From Sphingopyxis sp. (GTDB lineage Bacteria > Pseudomonadota > Alphaproteobacteria > Sphingomonadales > Sphingomonadaceae): a DNA stretch of 55,922 nt. Positions 42,862 to 52,065 of the stretch are shown piece after piece (the first letter of the stretch is position 1; each line of letters opens with the position of its first letter). The DNA is taken from NCBI GenBank assembly GCA_017745175.1, contig JAGHZY010000031.1, positions 1 to 55,922 of the forward strand, in the 5' to 3' direction. Position numbers and translations under genes: made by a program. The notes beneath the pieces were generated by a model. The model saw nothing but the letters and a program-made list of their open reading frames with translations. It ran no database searches and was not told the DNA's origin.

Positions 42862-43746
42862 CGCCTCGGCAAGGTTGAGCCTGGCGGCGCGATCGAAGAT
42901 CTGCGTCAATACCGGCTCGGTGTCGGTGACGCGCATCGCGACATGAAACTCGACCGGCGCGAGCGCGGGCATCGCGTCGATCGACGCAAGCGCGCCGCTC
43001 GCCACTTCGCCGCGCACCATGGGCAGCGGAAAGATGCCGATGCCGCCGCCTGCCTTCGCGATGTCGATCATCGTGCGCGCATTGTTGCAAAGGTTGAGCG
43101 ATTTTTGCGCGATGCGCGACGCCGCAATCGCCTCGCGCATCCGGCCGTGGATCGGCGAATGGCTGGCGAGCGACCAGACCGGAAGCATCGCCTCGCCGGC
43201 CGCAAAGGCGGCCGCGACCGCGGGGCTCGCCAGCCACACCAGCGCGACCTCGCCGATCGGGCTGGTCTTCAACGCCGGGTGCGCGATCGGACCGGCGGCA
43301 AAGGCCATGTCGGTGCGCCCGGTCAGCAGCTGCTGGATCAGGTTCGCGGTGAGGTCGATTTCGATCTCGAGCCCGACATTGGGCATGTCGGCCTTGAGTT
43401 CGGCAACAAAGGACGGGAGGCAACTCGCCGCCGCGATTTCGCCCGCGCCGATGCGCACGACGCCACTCGCCTCGCCATAGCCGCCGCTGCCGAGCAGCGC
43501 ATATTGCATGTCGCGGAGCAGCGGGTCGCAGTCGCGCACCAGCTTTCGCCCCGCCGCGGTGAGCGACATCGCGCGGCCTTCACGCCGGAACAGCGCCGTG
43601 CCAAGGCGTTGCTCAAGCTCGCGCATCCGCGCCGACACCGTCGGCTGCGTCGTGTTGAGCCGCTCGGCCGCCGCCGAGAAGGTCCCGAGCCGGTCGATCC
43701 AGAGCAGGGTTTCGAGATGATAGAGCGAGACGCGATTAATAGACAT
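42853..43746 (-). CDS. LysR-family transcriptional regulator
   Basis: 297 residues with an N-terminal winged helix-turn-helix (about 6-65, including FSAAAERLNTTQPTVSARMRELE) and a LysR substrate domain (GVVRIGAGEIAA, LTGRTDMAFAAGP). Divergent from the CoA-transferase operon, which it probably controls. A palindrome covers its own start codon, compatible with autoregulation. Confidence 0.9.
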   Translation of the reverse strand: MSINRVSLYHLETLLWIDRLGTFSAAAERLNTTQPTVSARMRELEQRLGTALFRREGRAMSLTAAGRKLVRDCDPLLRDMQYALLGSGGYGEASGVVRIGAGEIAAASCLPSFVAELKADMPNVGLEIEIDLTANLIQQLLTGRTDMAFAAGPIAHPALKTSPIGEVALVWLASPAVAAAFAAGEAMLPVWSLASHSPIHGRMREAIAASRIAQKSLNLCNNARTMIDIAKAGGGIGIFPLPMVRGEVASGALASIDAMPALAPVEFHVAMRVTDTEPVLTQIFDRAARLNLAEASA

Positions 43747-43784
43747 TATCTATGCATAATCCAAAAATCGAACAATTAGAATTG
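43745..43784. promoter_or_regulatory. two palindromes in the lysR-scoA divergent region
   Basis: ATTAT-N6-ATAAT (43745-43760) overlaps the lysR start codon and contains a T-N11-A LysR signature. CAATT-AG-AATTG (43773-43784) follows. The region is AT-rich against its surroundings. Likely LysR sites or promoter elements; not proven. Confidence 0.45.
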
Positions 43785-43837
43785 ATGGATCAAATGCGCC
43801 AAGGTCGCGGGCGACATCCCGGCAAGGAGGCCCCTTC

Positions 43838-44548
43838 ATGGCGAACAAGCAATATCCCGACGCAGCAGCCGCGCTCGACGGCCTCCTCTTCGACGGAATG
43901 CAGATTTGCGCGGGCGGTTTCGGCCTCTGCGGTATCCCCGAACGGCTGATCGATGCGATCCGCGATGCGGGCACCAAGGATCTGACGATCGCCAGCAATA
44001 ACGCCGGAATCGACGGCGAAGGGCTCGGCAAGCTGCTCCGCACCAAGCAGGTCAGGAAGATGATCTCCTCCTACGTCGGCGAGAACAAGGAGTTCGAGCG
44101 GCAATATCTGGCGGGCGAGCTCGAGGTCGAATTCTGCCCGCAGGGCACGCTCGCCGAACGCTGCCGCGCGGGCGGCGCGGGCATCCCCGGCTTCTATACC
44201 AAGACCGGCGTCGGCACGCTCGTTGCCGAGGGCAAGGAAGTGAAGAGTTTCGACGGGCAGGATTATATCCTCGAACGCGGCATTTTCGCCGATCTTGCGA
44301 TCATCAAGGGGTGGAAGGCCGACGAGAGCGGCAACCTCATTTTCCGCAAGACCGCGCGCAACTTCAACCAGCCGATGGCGACCGCGGCGAAGATCTGCGT
44401 CGCCGAGGTCGAGGAAATCGTCCCCGTCGGCAACCTCGATCCCGATGCGATCCACCTGCCCGGCATTTATGTGAAACGCCTCGTCCTCGGCGCGCCGTAC
44501 GACAAGAAGATCGAATTCCGCACGACGCGCCCGCGCGAGACGGCGTGA
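43838..44548 (+). CDS. scoA: 3-oxoacid CoA-transferase subunit A
   Basis: 236-residue alpha subunit of a two-subunit CoA-transferase (succinyl-CoA:3-ketoacid type), which activates acetoacetate. [20 protein letters not shown] (27-46 region) is the alpha-subunit signature, followed by [35 protein letters not shown] lies 7 bases before the ATG. Unusually, the beta subunit is not next: its stop overlaps the ATG of a small unrelated gene (TGATG), and scoB follows two genes later. Confidence 0.94.
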   Translation: MANKQYPDAAAALDGLLFDGMQICAGGFGLCGIPERLIDAIRDAGTKDLTIASNNAGIDGEGLGKLLRTKQVRKMISSYVGENKEFERQYLAGELEVEFCPQGTLAERCRAGGAGIPGFYTKTGVGTLVAEGKEVKSFDGQDYILERGIFADLAIIKGWKADESGNLIFRKTARNFNQPMATAAKICVAEVEEIVPVGNLDPDAIHLPGIYVKRLVLGAPYDKKIEFRTTRPRETA

Positions 44549-44859
44549 TGTTCGGCCGGCGAACGGAACATCCTCATTCGATACCGTTGGCCGGCCATGC
44601 GGGGCTGGACGACCAGTATCACGAGCTGGCGCGGTTCTGGGTCTCGACCGAACGATCCTTTGTTCTCGTCGCGCCCGATGTCGTACAGTCGCCTGCGCTT
44701 CTCGGTTCGCTTTTGGTGGAATGCATCCATACGGCTGCGGCAGGATATGCAGCGACGGGCAATATCACGGAGGAAGAAGCGCTGAACGAGCTCTGGAAGG
44801 GCCTCGACCAAGAGCGTTCTCGCCTCGAAAGCCTGGAACATGCGGGAGGCGCAAACTAA
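44548..44859 (+). CDS. small DUF5076-like protein inside the sco operon
   Basis: 103 residues, soluble and acidic at the C-terminus. The N-terminus FGRRTEHPHSIPLAG and LARFWVSTERSFVLVAPDV resemble the small DUF5076 proteins of Sphingomonas and Caulobacter, recalled rather than searched. Function unknown. It starts in the scoA stop (TGATG) and its own stop overlaps the next ATG (TAATG). Confidence 0.7.
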   Translation: MFGRRTEHPHSIPLAGHAGLDDQYHELARFWVSTERSFVLVAPDVVQSPALLGSLLVECIHTAAAGYAATGNITEEEALNELWKGLDQERSRLESLEHAGGAN

Positions 44860-45761
44860 TGCCCAGCCGTGTCCGAATTGGATCGCGTGCTGCCATCGTC
44901 GCCGCAATGCTGTCGATTGCTGGATGCGCGAGCGCGCCCGCCGAGGTCGCAACGGCCCCTGCCCCGCCAGCAGCGGCGGCTGCAGCTGAAGCCGCGAAGC
45001 CACCCGTCGCGCTGCAATATCTCTACGGCTCGCCCGAAGCCGCCGTCGCGGTGCGCGCGACCAATGCGCGGATCGCCGACTATGGCGTGTGGCGGATCAA
45101 GCAACGTCCGAAGGACAGTGTTGTGCTGGCGCCCGGGGCGGCGATGGACGCCCCGACCTTCGAGCCGTGCGGTACCAAGCCTTTCGCCGCGGTGTTCGAC
45201 GCTGACGAGACGCTGATCTGGAACCTTGGCCCGATGCGGAATTTCGCAGAGAAAGGCGCCGGTTTCGACCTCAAGGTCTGGGACCAGTGGGAAAAGACCG
45301 GCGCGGGCAAGGCGGTCGCAATGCCCGGTTCGGTCGAGATGGTGAATCGGCTCCGCGCCGCGGGCATCACTGTCATCGCCAACACCAACCGCAGTGCCGC
45401 CAATGCCGGGGGCAGCGAGGATACGCTCCGCGCCGCCGGGCTCGGCGAGTTCAGGCATGGCGAGACGTTGTTCCTGATGGGCGACGACGCCGGCGGGTCG
45501 AGCAAGGACCCACGGCGCTGGGCGATTGCGTCAAAATATTGCGTCATCATCCTCGGCGGCGACCAGCTTGGCGATTTCAGCCAGCAGTTCAACGTCAGGG
45601 ATCTGCCTGCCGCGCAGCGCATGGCGCTGGCGACGAGCGCCGGCGCGACCGCACTCTGGGACAAGGGCTGGTTCCTTTTCCCCAACCCCGTCTACGGCCC
45701 GTGGGAAAAACTGGGCTGGGGCGATGCCTTCCCCTCCGACAAGCAATGGGAGCCCAAATAA
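44859..45761 (+). CDS. acid phosphatase-like lipoprotein, HAD class B / e(P4) type
   Basis: 300 residues. A lipobox SIAGC places the lipidated cysteine at C23, followed by an Ala/Pro linker to about 48. The HAD domain has [10 protein letters not shown] with D114 and D116, then ANTNRS and [14 protein letters not shown]. This is the layout of the acid phosphatase B / lipoprotein e(P4) 5'-nucleotidase group, acting in the periplasm or outer membrane. Both ends overlap neighbouring genes by one base (TAATG). Its place within a CoA-transferase operon is unexpected. Confidence 0.85.
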   Translation: MPSRVRIGSRAAIVAAMLSIAGCASAPAEVATAPAPPAAAAAAEAAKPPVALQYLYGSPEAAVAVRATNARIADYGVWRIKQRPKDSVVLAPGAAMDAPTFEPCGTKPFAAVFDADETLIWNLGPMRNFAEKGAGFDLKVWDQWEKTGAGKAVAMPGSVEMVNRLRAAGITVIANTNRSAANAGGSEDTLRAAGLGEFRHGETLFLMGDDAGGSSKDPRRWAIASKYCVIILGGDQLGDFSQQFNVRDLPAAQRMALATSAGATALWDKGWFLFPNPVYGPWEKLGWGDAFPSDKQWEPK

Positions 45762-46396
45762 TGGCCTGGACGCGTGATGACATGGCGGCGCGCGCCGCGA
45801 AGGAACTGCAGGACGGCTATTACGTCAACCTTGGCATCGGCATCCCGACGCTGGTCGCCAACCATATCCCCGCGGGGATGACGGTCACGCTGCAGTCCGA
45901 AAACGGCATGCTCGGCATCGGCCCCTTTCCCTATGAGGGCGAGGAGGATCCCGACCTGATCAATGCGGGCAAGCAGACGATCAGCGAGCTGCCGCAGTCC
46001 GCCTATTTCTCCTCGTCGGACAGCTTCGCGATGATCCGCGGCGGGCATATCGACCTCACCGTGCTGGGCGCGATGGAGATTGCCGAAAATGGCGACATCG
46101 CCAACTGGATGATCCCGGGCAAGATGATCAAGGGCATGGGCGGCGCGATGGACCTCGTCGCCGGGGTCAAGAAGATCATCGTCGTGATGGAGCATAATGC
46201 CAAGGACGGCAGCCCGAAGTTCATCCCCGAATGCACGCTGCCGCTGACCGGCAAGAATGTCGTCGACATGATCATCACCGACCTCGCGGTGTTCAGGCGC
46301 GACGACCATGACAGCCCGTTCCGGCTGATCGAGCTCGCGCCGGGCGTGACGGCGGAGGAGGTCGCCGAGAAGACCACGGCACATTATATTGCCTGA
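45761..46396 (+). CDS. scoB: 3-oxoacid CoA-transferase subunit B
   Basis: 211-residue beta subunit of the succinyl-CoA:3-ketoacid CoA-transferase. The catalytic glutamate lies in LQSENGMLG, and [13 protein letters not shown] and [14 protein letters not shown] are family blocks. It begins in the phosphatase stop (TAATG), two genes after scoA. Both subunits look intact, so a functional complex is expected despite the split order. Confidence 0.94.
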   Translation: MAWTRDDMAARAAKELQDGYYVNLGIGIPTLVANHIPAGMTVTLQSENGMLGIGPFPYEGEEDPDLINAGKQTISELPQSAYFSSSDSFAMIRGGHIDLTVLGAMEIAENGDIANWMIPGKMIKGMGGAMDLVAGVKKIIVVMEHNAKDGSPKFIPECTLPLTGKNVVDMIITDLAVFRRDDHDSPFRLIELAPGVTAEEVAEKTTAHYIA

Positions 46397-46838
46397 CGTC
46401 GCGGCCAATCCCGGCTCCACCTGGCTGATCGCCGGCGGGTGGTTGTCGGTGGCGGCCGCGCTGCTTCACATCGCGTGCATCTTCGGCGGGCCCGAATGGT
46501 ATCGCTTCTTCGGCGCCGGCGAGGGCATGGCGCGGGCCGCGGCGCGCGGCGAGCTGCGGCCGACGCTGATCACGCTGGGCATTGCGACGGTCCTGCTGGT
46601 CTGGGCCGCCTATGCCTTTTCGGGCGCCGGTTTGCTCCCGCACCTGCCGCTGCTGGGGACAGGGCTGGTTATCATCACGGCGATCTATCTGCTGCGCGGG
46701 CTTCTGTTCGTGCCGCTTCATTTCCGGCGGCCGCAACATAGCGACAGCTTCGCGATCTGGTCGTCGCTGATCGTGCTTGCCTATGGCGCGGTTCATGCGG
46801 TCGGGACATTCAGGGCCTGGCGCTATCTCGCACCCTGA
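46389..46838 (+). CDS. four-helix membrane protein of unknown function
   Basis: 149 residues from a TTG at 46389, which overlaps the scoB stop by 8 bases; no ATG start is available. Four hydrophobic segments lie at about 11-32, 58-77, 86-107 and 121-141, and the loop between 1 and 2 holds [20 protein letters not shown] do not recognise a named family. The overlap suggests it is the last gene of the sco operon. Confidence 0.7.
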   Translation: MPDVAANPGSTWLIAGGWLSVAAALLHIACIFGGPEWYRFFGAGEGMARAAARGELRPTLITLGIATVLLVWAAYAFSGAGLLPHLPLLGTGLVIITAIYLLRGLLFVPLHFRRPQHSDSFAIWSSLIVLAYGAVHAVGTFRAWRYLAP

Positions 46839-46917
46839 ACCGTGCCGGGGGTGACGGCAGCGGAAGACGCGGCTAAGACGGCTGGTACATACAAGGTCGC
46901 AATCCAGTCACGAGTCG

Positions 46918-48198
46918 ATGAAGCGCGTTTTCACCATTTTGATCGCCGTCGCCGCGCTGGGATCAGCCGGCTGGTTCGGCATCCACGCCCTTGGCGGCAG
47001 CCGCCCCCTCGCCAGTATTCCGATCCCGCTGAGGGCCCCGGAAAATCTGCCCGATACGCCCGCCGAATGGCACGGCCGGATCGACTATCGCACGCTCGAC
47101 CGGCAATTGACCGGTCTGTCGCAGCGGCCTGAAATGGCGGGGCTGGCGGTGGCGGTGGTCGAAGACGGCGAGTTGCGCTTCGTGCGCACCTATGGCGTCG
47201 CCGATGCCTCGACCGGCGCGCCGGTCACGCCGCAGACATTGTTCCGCTGGGCCTCGGTTTCCAAGACCGCGACGGGCGCGCTGGCGGCGGCGCTGGCGAA
47301 GGACGGAAGTGTCGATCTGGACCGCCCGATCTCGCGATGGCGCACCTCGCTGCGCTTGCCGGGGGGCGCGGAGTCGCGGGTCACCCTCGGCGATCTGCTG
47401 GCCCAGCGCACGGGGCTCACCAAAAATGCCTATGATGAAAAGCTGGAGGAGGGACAAAGCCCGGCGCTGCTGCGCGCGAACCTTGTCGCCGCGCCGCTCC
47501 AATGCGAACCCGGCACCTGCCATACCTATCAGAACATCGCCTTCGACACCGCGAGCGAAATATTGGGCGAGGCCGCGAACAAACCCTTCGCCGATACGAT
47601 CGAGCACCGGTTTTTCCGCCCGCTCGGCATGGTCAGCGCGGGATACGGGATGGATGGGCTGACCGGTGCAAAGGATTGGGCAAGGCCGCACCGCGGCGCG
47701 CAGGTCCGCCCGGTCAGGGAGGCTTATTGGCGGGTTCCCGCAGCCGCCGGGGTCGAAAGCGACATCGTCGATTTCGCCAAATGGATGCAGGCGATGATGG
47801 GAAGCCGCCCCGACGTGCTGCCGCCGCGCGTTCTGCAAATCGCACACCAGCCGCGCGTCCGTACCGAACCGCTCTATGGCAGCGCGCTGCGCCAGTCGAT
47901 CAGCGATGCGTCCTATGGCCTCGGCTGGCGAAACTTCACTTATGGCGGCCACCGGCTCGCAGGCCATTCGGGCGCGGTCGCCGGCTATCGCGCGACGATG
48001 ATTTTCGAACCGGCGACGCGGACGGGCGTCGTCGCGCTGTGGAACAGCGACTGGGGATTTCCCTTCCGCATCCCCTTCGCGGCGATCGACAGCTACCACA
48101 AGCGCGAGGACACGCGCTGGCTCGACCTCGACGAATTGCCGCCGGCGACCGGCGGTGCGGCCGGGCCCGGTCCGGCGACGATGGCATTGAAAGAGTAA
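46918..48198 (+). CDS. serine hydrolase of the beta-lactamase (class C/PBP-like) family
   Basis: 426 residues with an N-terminal signal or anchor helix (1-25). The SxxK motif is SVSK with S113 and K116, the second motif is YQN (204-206), and the KTG-like box is HSG (350-352). This order fits the serine hydrolase group that includes esterases, D-aminopeptidases and class C beta-lactamases. HSG in place of KTG is common in esterase-like members. Probably periplasmic; substrate unknown. No resistance function should be assumed. Confidence 0.87.
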   Translation: MKRVFTILIAVAALGSAGWFGIHALGGSRPLASIPIPLRAPENLPDTPAEWHGRIDYRTLDRQLTGLSQRPEMAGLAVAVVEDGELRFVRTYGVADASTGAPVTPQTLFRWASVSKTATGALAAALAKDGSVDLDRPISRWRTSLRLPGGAESRVTLGDLLAQRTGLTKNAYDEKLEEGQSPALLRANLVAAPLQCEPGTCHTYQNIAFDTASEILGEAANKPFADTIEHRFFRPLGMVSAGYGMDGLTGAKDWARPHRGAQVRPVREAYWRVPAAAGVESDIVDFAKWMQAMMGSRPDVLPPRVLQIAHQPRVRTEPLYGSALRQSISDASYGLGWRNFTYGGHRLAGHSGAVAGYRATMIFEPATRTGVVALWNSDWGFPFRIPFAAIDSYHKREDTRWLDLDELPPATGGAAGPGPATMALKE

Positions 48199-48263
48199 CG
48201 ACGCTTGCCGCCCGGTCCGCCGCCTGTGTATCAGGCGCGGCCACAGCGAGAGGAGAATCGGAT

Positions 48264-49241
48264 ATGCGCGTGCTGCTGACCGGATCGTCGGGCTGGCTCG
48301 GACGCTATCTCGCCCCGCTGCTGAACGAAAACGGCCATGAGGTCACCGGGCTCGACGTCGTGCCCGGCGTGCATACCGGGGTGATCGGGACCGTTGCCGA
48401 CCGCGCCCTCGTCGAACGGACGATGTGCGAGCACGGCATCGAGGCGATCATTCACGGCGGCGCGCTGCACAAGCCCGATATCGTACGCTATCCGCGCCAG
48501 GCGTTTGTCGACGTCAATGTCACCGGCACGCTGAACCTGATCGAGGCAGCGGTCGCGGCCGGCAACGACCGCTTTCTCTTCACCTCGACCACCTCGCTGA
48601 TGGTGCGTGCCGAGGTGCGCGAGGGTGCAGGCGAAGCCGGCGCGTGGTGGATGGACGAGGATTTCGGCCCGATCGAACCGCGCAACATCTATGGCATCAC
48701 CAAGCTCGCCGCCGAGCAGGCGGTGAAGCTGGTGCACCGCGAGCATGGCATCGCCGCGCTGGTTTTGCGCACCGGGCGCTTTTTCCCCGAGGATGACGAT
48801 ACGCACGAAGCCCCGGGCGGCGAGAATCTGAAGGCCAATGAATTGCTACACCGCCGCCTGACGGTCGAGGACGCCGCCGCGGCACATCTCGCCGCGCTCG
48901 GGGCCGCGCCCGAAATCGGCTGCGACACCTTCATCCTCTCCGCCCCGCCGCCGTTCGCGCGCGAGGAAGCCGAAGAGCTTGCCCGCGATGCGCGTGCGGT
49001 AATCGCGCGCCACTATCCCGATGCGGCCGATCTCTATGCCGCCAAGGGCTGGGTACTCCCCGAAATCATTGATCGCGTTTACGACCCGTCGCGCGCCGAG
49101 CGTCGCTTCGGCTGGCGTGCGCGGAGCGATTTCGCCAGCGTGCTCGCAGCGCTGCGCGATGGCACCGAACTGCCGTTCGCGCACGATCCCCATTATACGT
49201 CTCCCATCGTCGCACAGGAGCGCGAAGCATGTATGTGCTGA
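48264..49241 (+). CDS. NAD(P)-dependent epimerase/dehydratase family protein
   Basis: 325-residue extended SDR. The cofactor loop is TGSSGWLG (6-13), and the active site is in NIYGITKLAAE (YxxxK). The C-terminal part (VLPEIIDRVYDPSRAERRFGW) resembles UDP-glucose-4-epimerase-like family members acting on nucleotide sugars or other substrates. GAGAGGAGA precedes the ATG. Its 3' end overlaps the GST gene by 13 bases. Confidence 0.87.
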   Translation: MRVLLTGSSGWLGRYLAPLLNENGHEVTGLDVVPGVHTGVIGTVADRALVERTMCEHGIEAIIHGGALHKPDIVRYPRQAFVDVNVTGTLNLIEAAVAAGNDRFLFTSTTSLMVRAEVREGAGEAGAWWMDEDFGPIEPRNIYGITKLAAEQAVKLVHREHGIAALVLRTGRFFPEDDDTHEAPGGENLKANELLHRRLTVEDAAAAHLAALGAAPEIGCDTFILSAPPPFAREEAEELARDARAVIARHYPDAADLYAAKGWVLPEIIDRVYDPSRAERRFGWRARSDFASVLAALRDGTELPFAHDPHYTSPIVAQEREACMC

Positions 49242-49909
49242 TCACCGCCAACCGCAATTATTCGAGCTGGTCGCTCCGCCCGTGGATGCTGATGAAGGGC
49301 CTTGGCGTCCCCTTCGACGATCAGATCGAACCCTTCACCAACCCGATCAACTATGACGAGTTTCGGAGCTTCTCGCCGACCGGACAGGTCCCCGTGCTGC
49401 TCGATGAAGGGCGGACGGTTCATGATTCGCTCGGCATCGCCCTCTACCTCGCCGACCGGCACAAGGGCGTATGGCCAGCCGACCCCGATGCGCGCGCCTG
49501 GGCGCAATGCGCGGCCGCCGAAATGCACAGCGGCTTTTCGGCCCTGCGCAATGATTGCACGATGAATGTCGGCGTCCGCGTGACGCCGAAACCGCCGTCA
49601 GGCGCGCTCCGGCTCGACATTTCGCGCATCCGCGAATTGTTCGCCGAGGGGCTGTCGCGCTTCGGCGGCCCGTTCCTCGCCGGCGACCGTTTTACCGCCG
49701 TCGACGCCTTCTTCGCCCCCGTGGCCTTCCGCATCCGCACCTATGGCCTCGACGTCGGCGCGGGGCAGGCCTGGGTCGATCATATGCTCGCGCATCCCGC
49801 AATGGTCGAATGGGAACGGCAGGCGCTGCTCGAAAGCTGGCGCGAGGAAAGCCACGAGGCCGAACTGGCCGCGGCGGGGGTGGTCACCGCCGACTATCGG
49901 ACGGCCTGA
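49229..49909 (+). CDS. glutathione S-transferase family protein
   Basis: 226 residues. The N-terminal domain has ANRNYSSWSLRPWMLMKGLG (7-26), the signature of a GST subgroup with SSWSLR in place of the usual Ser/Cys-Pro motif, then GQVPVLLDEG and VHDSLGIALYLAD. The C-terminal helical domain has LAGDRFTAVDAFFAPV. CAGGAG lies before the ATG, inside the epimerase gene. It is convergent with crtZ, overlapping by 16 bases. Confidence 0.88.
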   Translation: MYVLITANRNYSSWSLRPWMLMKGLGVPFDDQIEPFTNPINYDEFRSFSPTGQVPVLLDEGRTVHDSLGIALYLADRHKGVWPADPDARAWAQCAAAEMHSGFSALRNDCTMNVGVRVTPKPPSGALRLDISRIRELFAEGLSRFGGPFLAGDRFTAVDAFFAPVAFRIRTYGLDVGAGQAWVDHMLAHPAMVEWERQALLESWREESHEAELAAAGVVTADYRTA

Positions 49910-50424
49910 TCGGCGAGCGCCTCGCGTACCACAGCGATACCCGCTTCGCGCTGCACCCCGAGCTCGCGCTTGAGCTTCGCCGGATCGCGCGCAAAGACGA
50001 AGCCGAAGCTGACCCCGCCTTCCTTGCCGATCGTTGCGTGATGGAGCTTGTGCGCCTGCACCAGCCGTTTCGCATAGCCACGCCGCGGCACCCAGTGAAA
50101 GTAGCGCTGGTGGACGAGCCCGTCGTGCACCAGCGTGTAGATGAGCCCGTAAAAAAAGATGCCCAGCCCGATCCACGTCGCCGGCTCCCACGCCGATGCG
50201 CCCCTGATCATCGGGCTGCCGAGGGCGAACATCGAGATGCTCATCGCCGCGCCAGCGAGCCCGAACAGGTCATTCCTTTCGAGCATCCCGTCATGCGGTT
50301 CGTGATGGTCGCGGTGCCACGCCCAGCCAAAGCCGTGCATGATATATTTGTGGCTCGCCCATGCGACCAACTCCATCGCCACGACGGTGGCGAAAATGAG
50401 CGCGATGATGGCGAGCGTCGACAT
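49894..50424 (-). CDS. crtZ: beta-carotene hydroxylase
   Basis: 176-residue diiron membrane hydroxylase adding 3-OH groups to beta-ionone rings, giving zeaxanthin. The four histidine clusters are all visible: HKYIMH, HRDHHEPH, HDGLVHQRYFH and HKLHH. Two to four membrane helices surround them. Length is typical for CrtZ. The start at 50424 (MSTLAIIALIF) is chosen; longer in-frame sequence is antisense to leuC. No other carotenoid gene lies in the window, so it is unlinked from a crt cluster. Confidence 0.93.
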   Translation of the reverse strand: MSTLAIIALIFATVVAMELVAWASHKYIMHGFGWAWHRDHHEPHDGMLERNDLFGLAGAAMSISMFALGSPMIRGASAWEPATWIGLGIFFYGLIYTLVHDGLVHQRYFHWVPRRGYAKRLVQAHKLHHATIGKEGGVSFGFVFARDPAKLKRELGVQREAGIAVVREALADQAVR

Positions 50425-50471
50425 GGGGGGATTATAGGCCTGTTGCTTGCGCGAGGCCACCTCTCCTCCTT

Positions 50472-50544
50472 CGTCATCCCGGACTTGATCCGGGATCCAT
50501 CCTGCAGCCGATGCTATGGACCCCGGATCAAGTCCGGGATGACG
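50472..50544. repeat. REPIN-like paired palindrome, CCGGATCAAGTCCGG family (copy 9)
   Basis: Two 29-base arms (50472-50500 and 50516-50544) match as reverse complements with one mismatch, and each holds CCCGGACTTGATCCGGG or its inverse. It lies between the divergent crtZ and leuC genes. Confidence 0.82.
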
Positions 50545-50631
50545 AGAGGGAGCGTGAAGATCGGCGACCGAAAATTGCGTTTTTGATCGCCACTCGCTTG
50601 CATTGTTATGCGGGTGGCTTAAGTGGGCGGC

Positions 50632-52065
50632 ATGACTCGGCCCCGCACCCTCTATGAGAAAATCTGGGACGCGCATGTCGTCGAACAGCGCCCCGACGGT
50701 ACCTGCCTGATCTTCATCGACCGTCACCTCGTCCATGAAGTCACCAGCCCGCAGGCGTTCGCCGGGCTTCGTGCAAGCGGGCGCACGGTGCGCCGCCCCG
50801 ACCTGACGCTCGCGGTACCCGACCATAATGTACCCACGACGCCGCGGCGCGACGCCGCGGGGAAGAGGCTGCCGATCGCCGACGCCGAAAGCGCAGCGCA
50901 GCTCGCCGCGCTCGAAAAGAACGCGCCCGAATATGGCATTCGCTACATCGACGCGGTCGCGCCCGAGCAGGGCATCGTCCATGTCGTCGGTCCCGAGCAG
51001 GGCTTTTCGCTGCCCGGCGCGACGATCGTCTGCGGCGACAGCCACACCGCCTGCCACGGCGGCATCGGCGCACTCGCTTTCGGCATCGGGACGAGCGAGG
51101 TCGAGCATGTGCTCGCGACGCAGACGCTGCTGCTCCAGCCGTCGAAGACGATGGAAGTGCGCGTCGAGGGCGAGGTCGGCCCCGGCGTGAGCGCGAAGGA
51201 CATCATCCTCCACATCACCGGCGTCATCGGCGCCGCGGGCGGCACCGGCCATATCATCGAATATACCGGCAGCGCGATCCGCGCGCTTTCGATCGAAGGG
51301 CGCCTGACCGTCAGCAACATGGCGATCGAGGGCGGCGCGCGCGCGGGCCTGATCGCGCCCGACGAGGTGACGTTCGAATATCTCCAGGGCCGCCCCTATG
51401 CGCCGAAGGGCGCCGACTGGGACGCCGCGGTCGAATATTGGACGAGCCTCGCGACCGATCCCGGCGCGACCTATGACAAGAGCGTCGTGATCGACGCCGC
51501 CGACATCGCGCCGAGCGTCACCTGGGGCACCAGCCCCGAGGATGTCGTGCCGATCACCGGCATCGTCCCCGATCCCGCGAGCTTTGCCGACCCGTCGAAG
51601 CAGGCGGCTGCCGCGAAATCGCTCGCCTATATGGGGCTCGAGCCCGGGACGCGGATGCAGGATGTGCCGGTCGAAAATATCTTCATCGGCAGCTGCACCA
51701 ACAGCCGCATCGAGGATTTGCGCGCCGCCGCCGCGGTGATCCGGGGCCGGCACAAGGCCGACAATGTCCGCTGGGCGATCGTCGTGCCCGGATCGGGGCT
51801 CGTCAAAGCGCAGGCCGAGGCCGAAGGGCTCGACCGCATCTTCATCGACGCGGGGCTCGAATGGCGCGAACCGGGCTGTTCGGCGTGCCTCGCGATGAAC
51901 CCCGACAAGGTGCCCGCAGGCGAGCGCTGCGCCTCGACGAGCAACCGCAATTTCGTCGGCCGTCAGGGCCCCGGCGCGCGCACGCATCTGGTCAGCCCCG
52001 CGATGGCGGCGGCGGCAGCGGTGACCGGCAAGCTCACCGACGTACGGGAGCTGATGGATTCATGA
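50632..52065 (+). CDS. leuC: 3-isopropylmalate dehydratase large subunit
   Basis: 477-residue aconitase-family Fe-S enzyme subunit that isomerises isopropylmalate in leucine synthesis. The 4Fe-4S ligands are C355 ([11 protein letters not shown]), C416 and C419 (GCSACL). [16 protein letters not shown] is the conserved substrate loop. The ATG at 50632 is preferred to a GTG 3 codons upstream. The stop overlaps the ATG of an unrecognised gene (ATGA), and leuD follows that. Confidence 0.95.
   Translation: MTRPRTLYEKIWDAHVVEQRPDGTCLIFIDRHLVHEVTSPQAFAGLRASGRTVRRPDLTLAVPDHNVPTTPRRDAAGKRLPIADAESAAQLAALEKNAPEYGIRYIDAVAPEQGIVHVVGPEQGFSLPGATIVCGDSHTACHGGIGALAFGIGTSEVEHVLATQTLLLQPSKTMEVRVEGEVGPGVSAKDIILHITGVIGAAGGTGHIIEYTGSAIRALSIEGRLTVSNMAIEGGARAGLIAPDEVTFEYLQGRPYAPKGADWDAAVEYWTSLATDPGATYDKSVVIDAADIAPSVTWGTSPEDVVPITGIVPDPASFADPSKQAAAAKSLAYMGLEPGTRMQDVPVENIFIGSCTNSRIEDLRAAAAVIRGRHKADNVRWAIVVPGSGLVKAQAEAEGLDRIFIDAGLEWREPGCSACLAMNPDKVPAGERCASTSNRNFVGRQGPGARTHLVSPAMAAAAAVTGKLTDVRELMDS

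Noticed and set aside
46918..48198. Antibiotic-resistance beta-lactamase
   Set aside because: SVSK, YQN and HSG fit the broad serine hydrolase family; HSG in place of KTG and the extra length fit esterase or peptidase members better.
740..50544. CRISPR array from the repeated palindromes
   Set aside because: The units are scattered singly between genes, not in tandem with unique spacers, and no cas genes are present.
50425..50631. Small RNA or tRNA in the crtZ-leuC gap
   Set aside because: The only strong structure is the paired palindrome; no tRNA fold or conserved RNA element was recognised.
49894..51987. 697-codon open frame including crtZ
   Set aside because: Only 49894-50424 codes for CrtZ; the rest is antisense to leuC, a clear gene.
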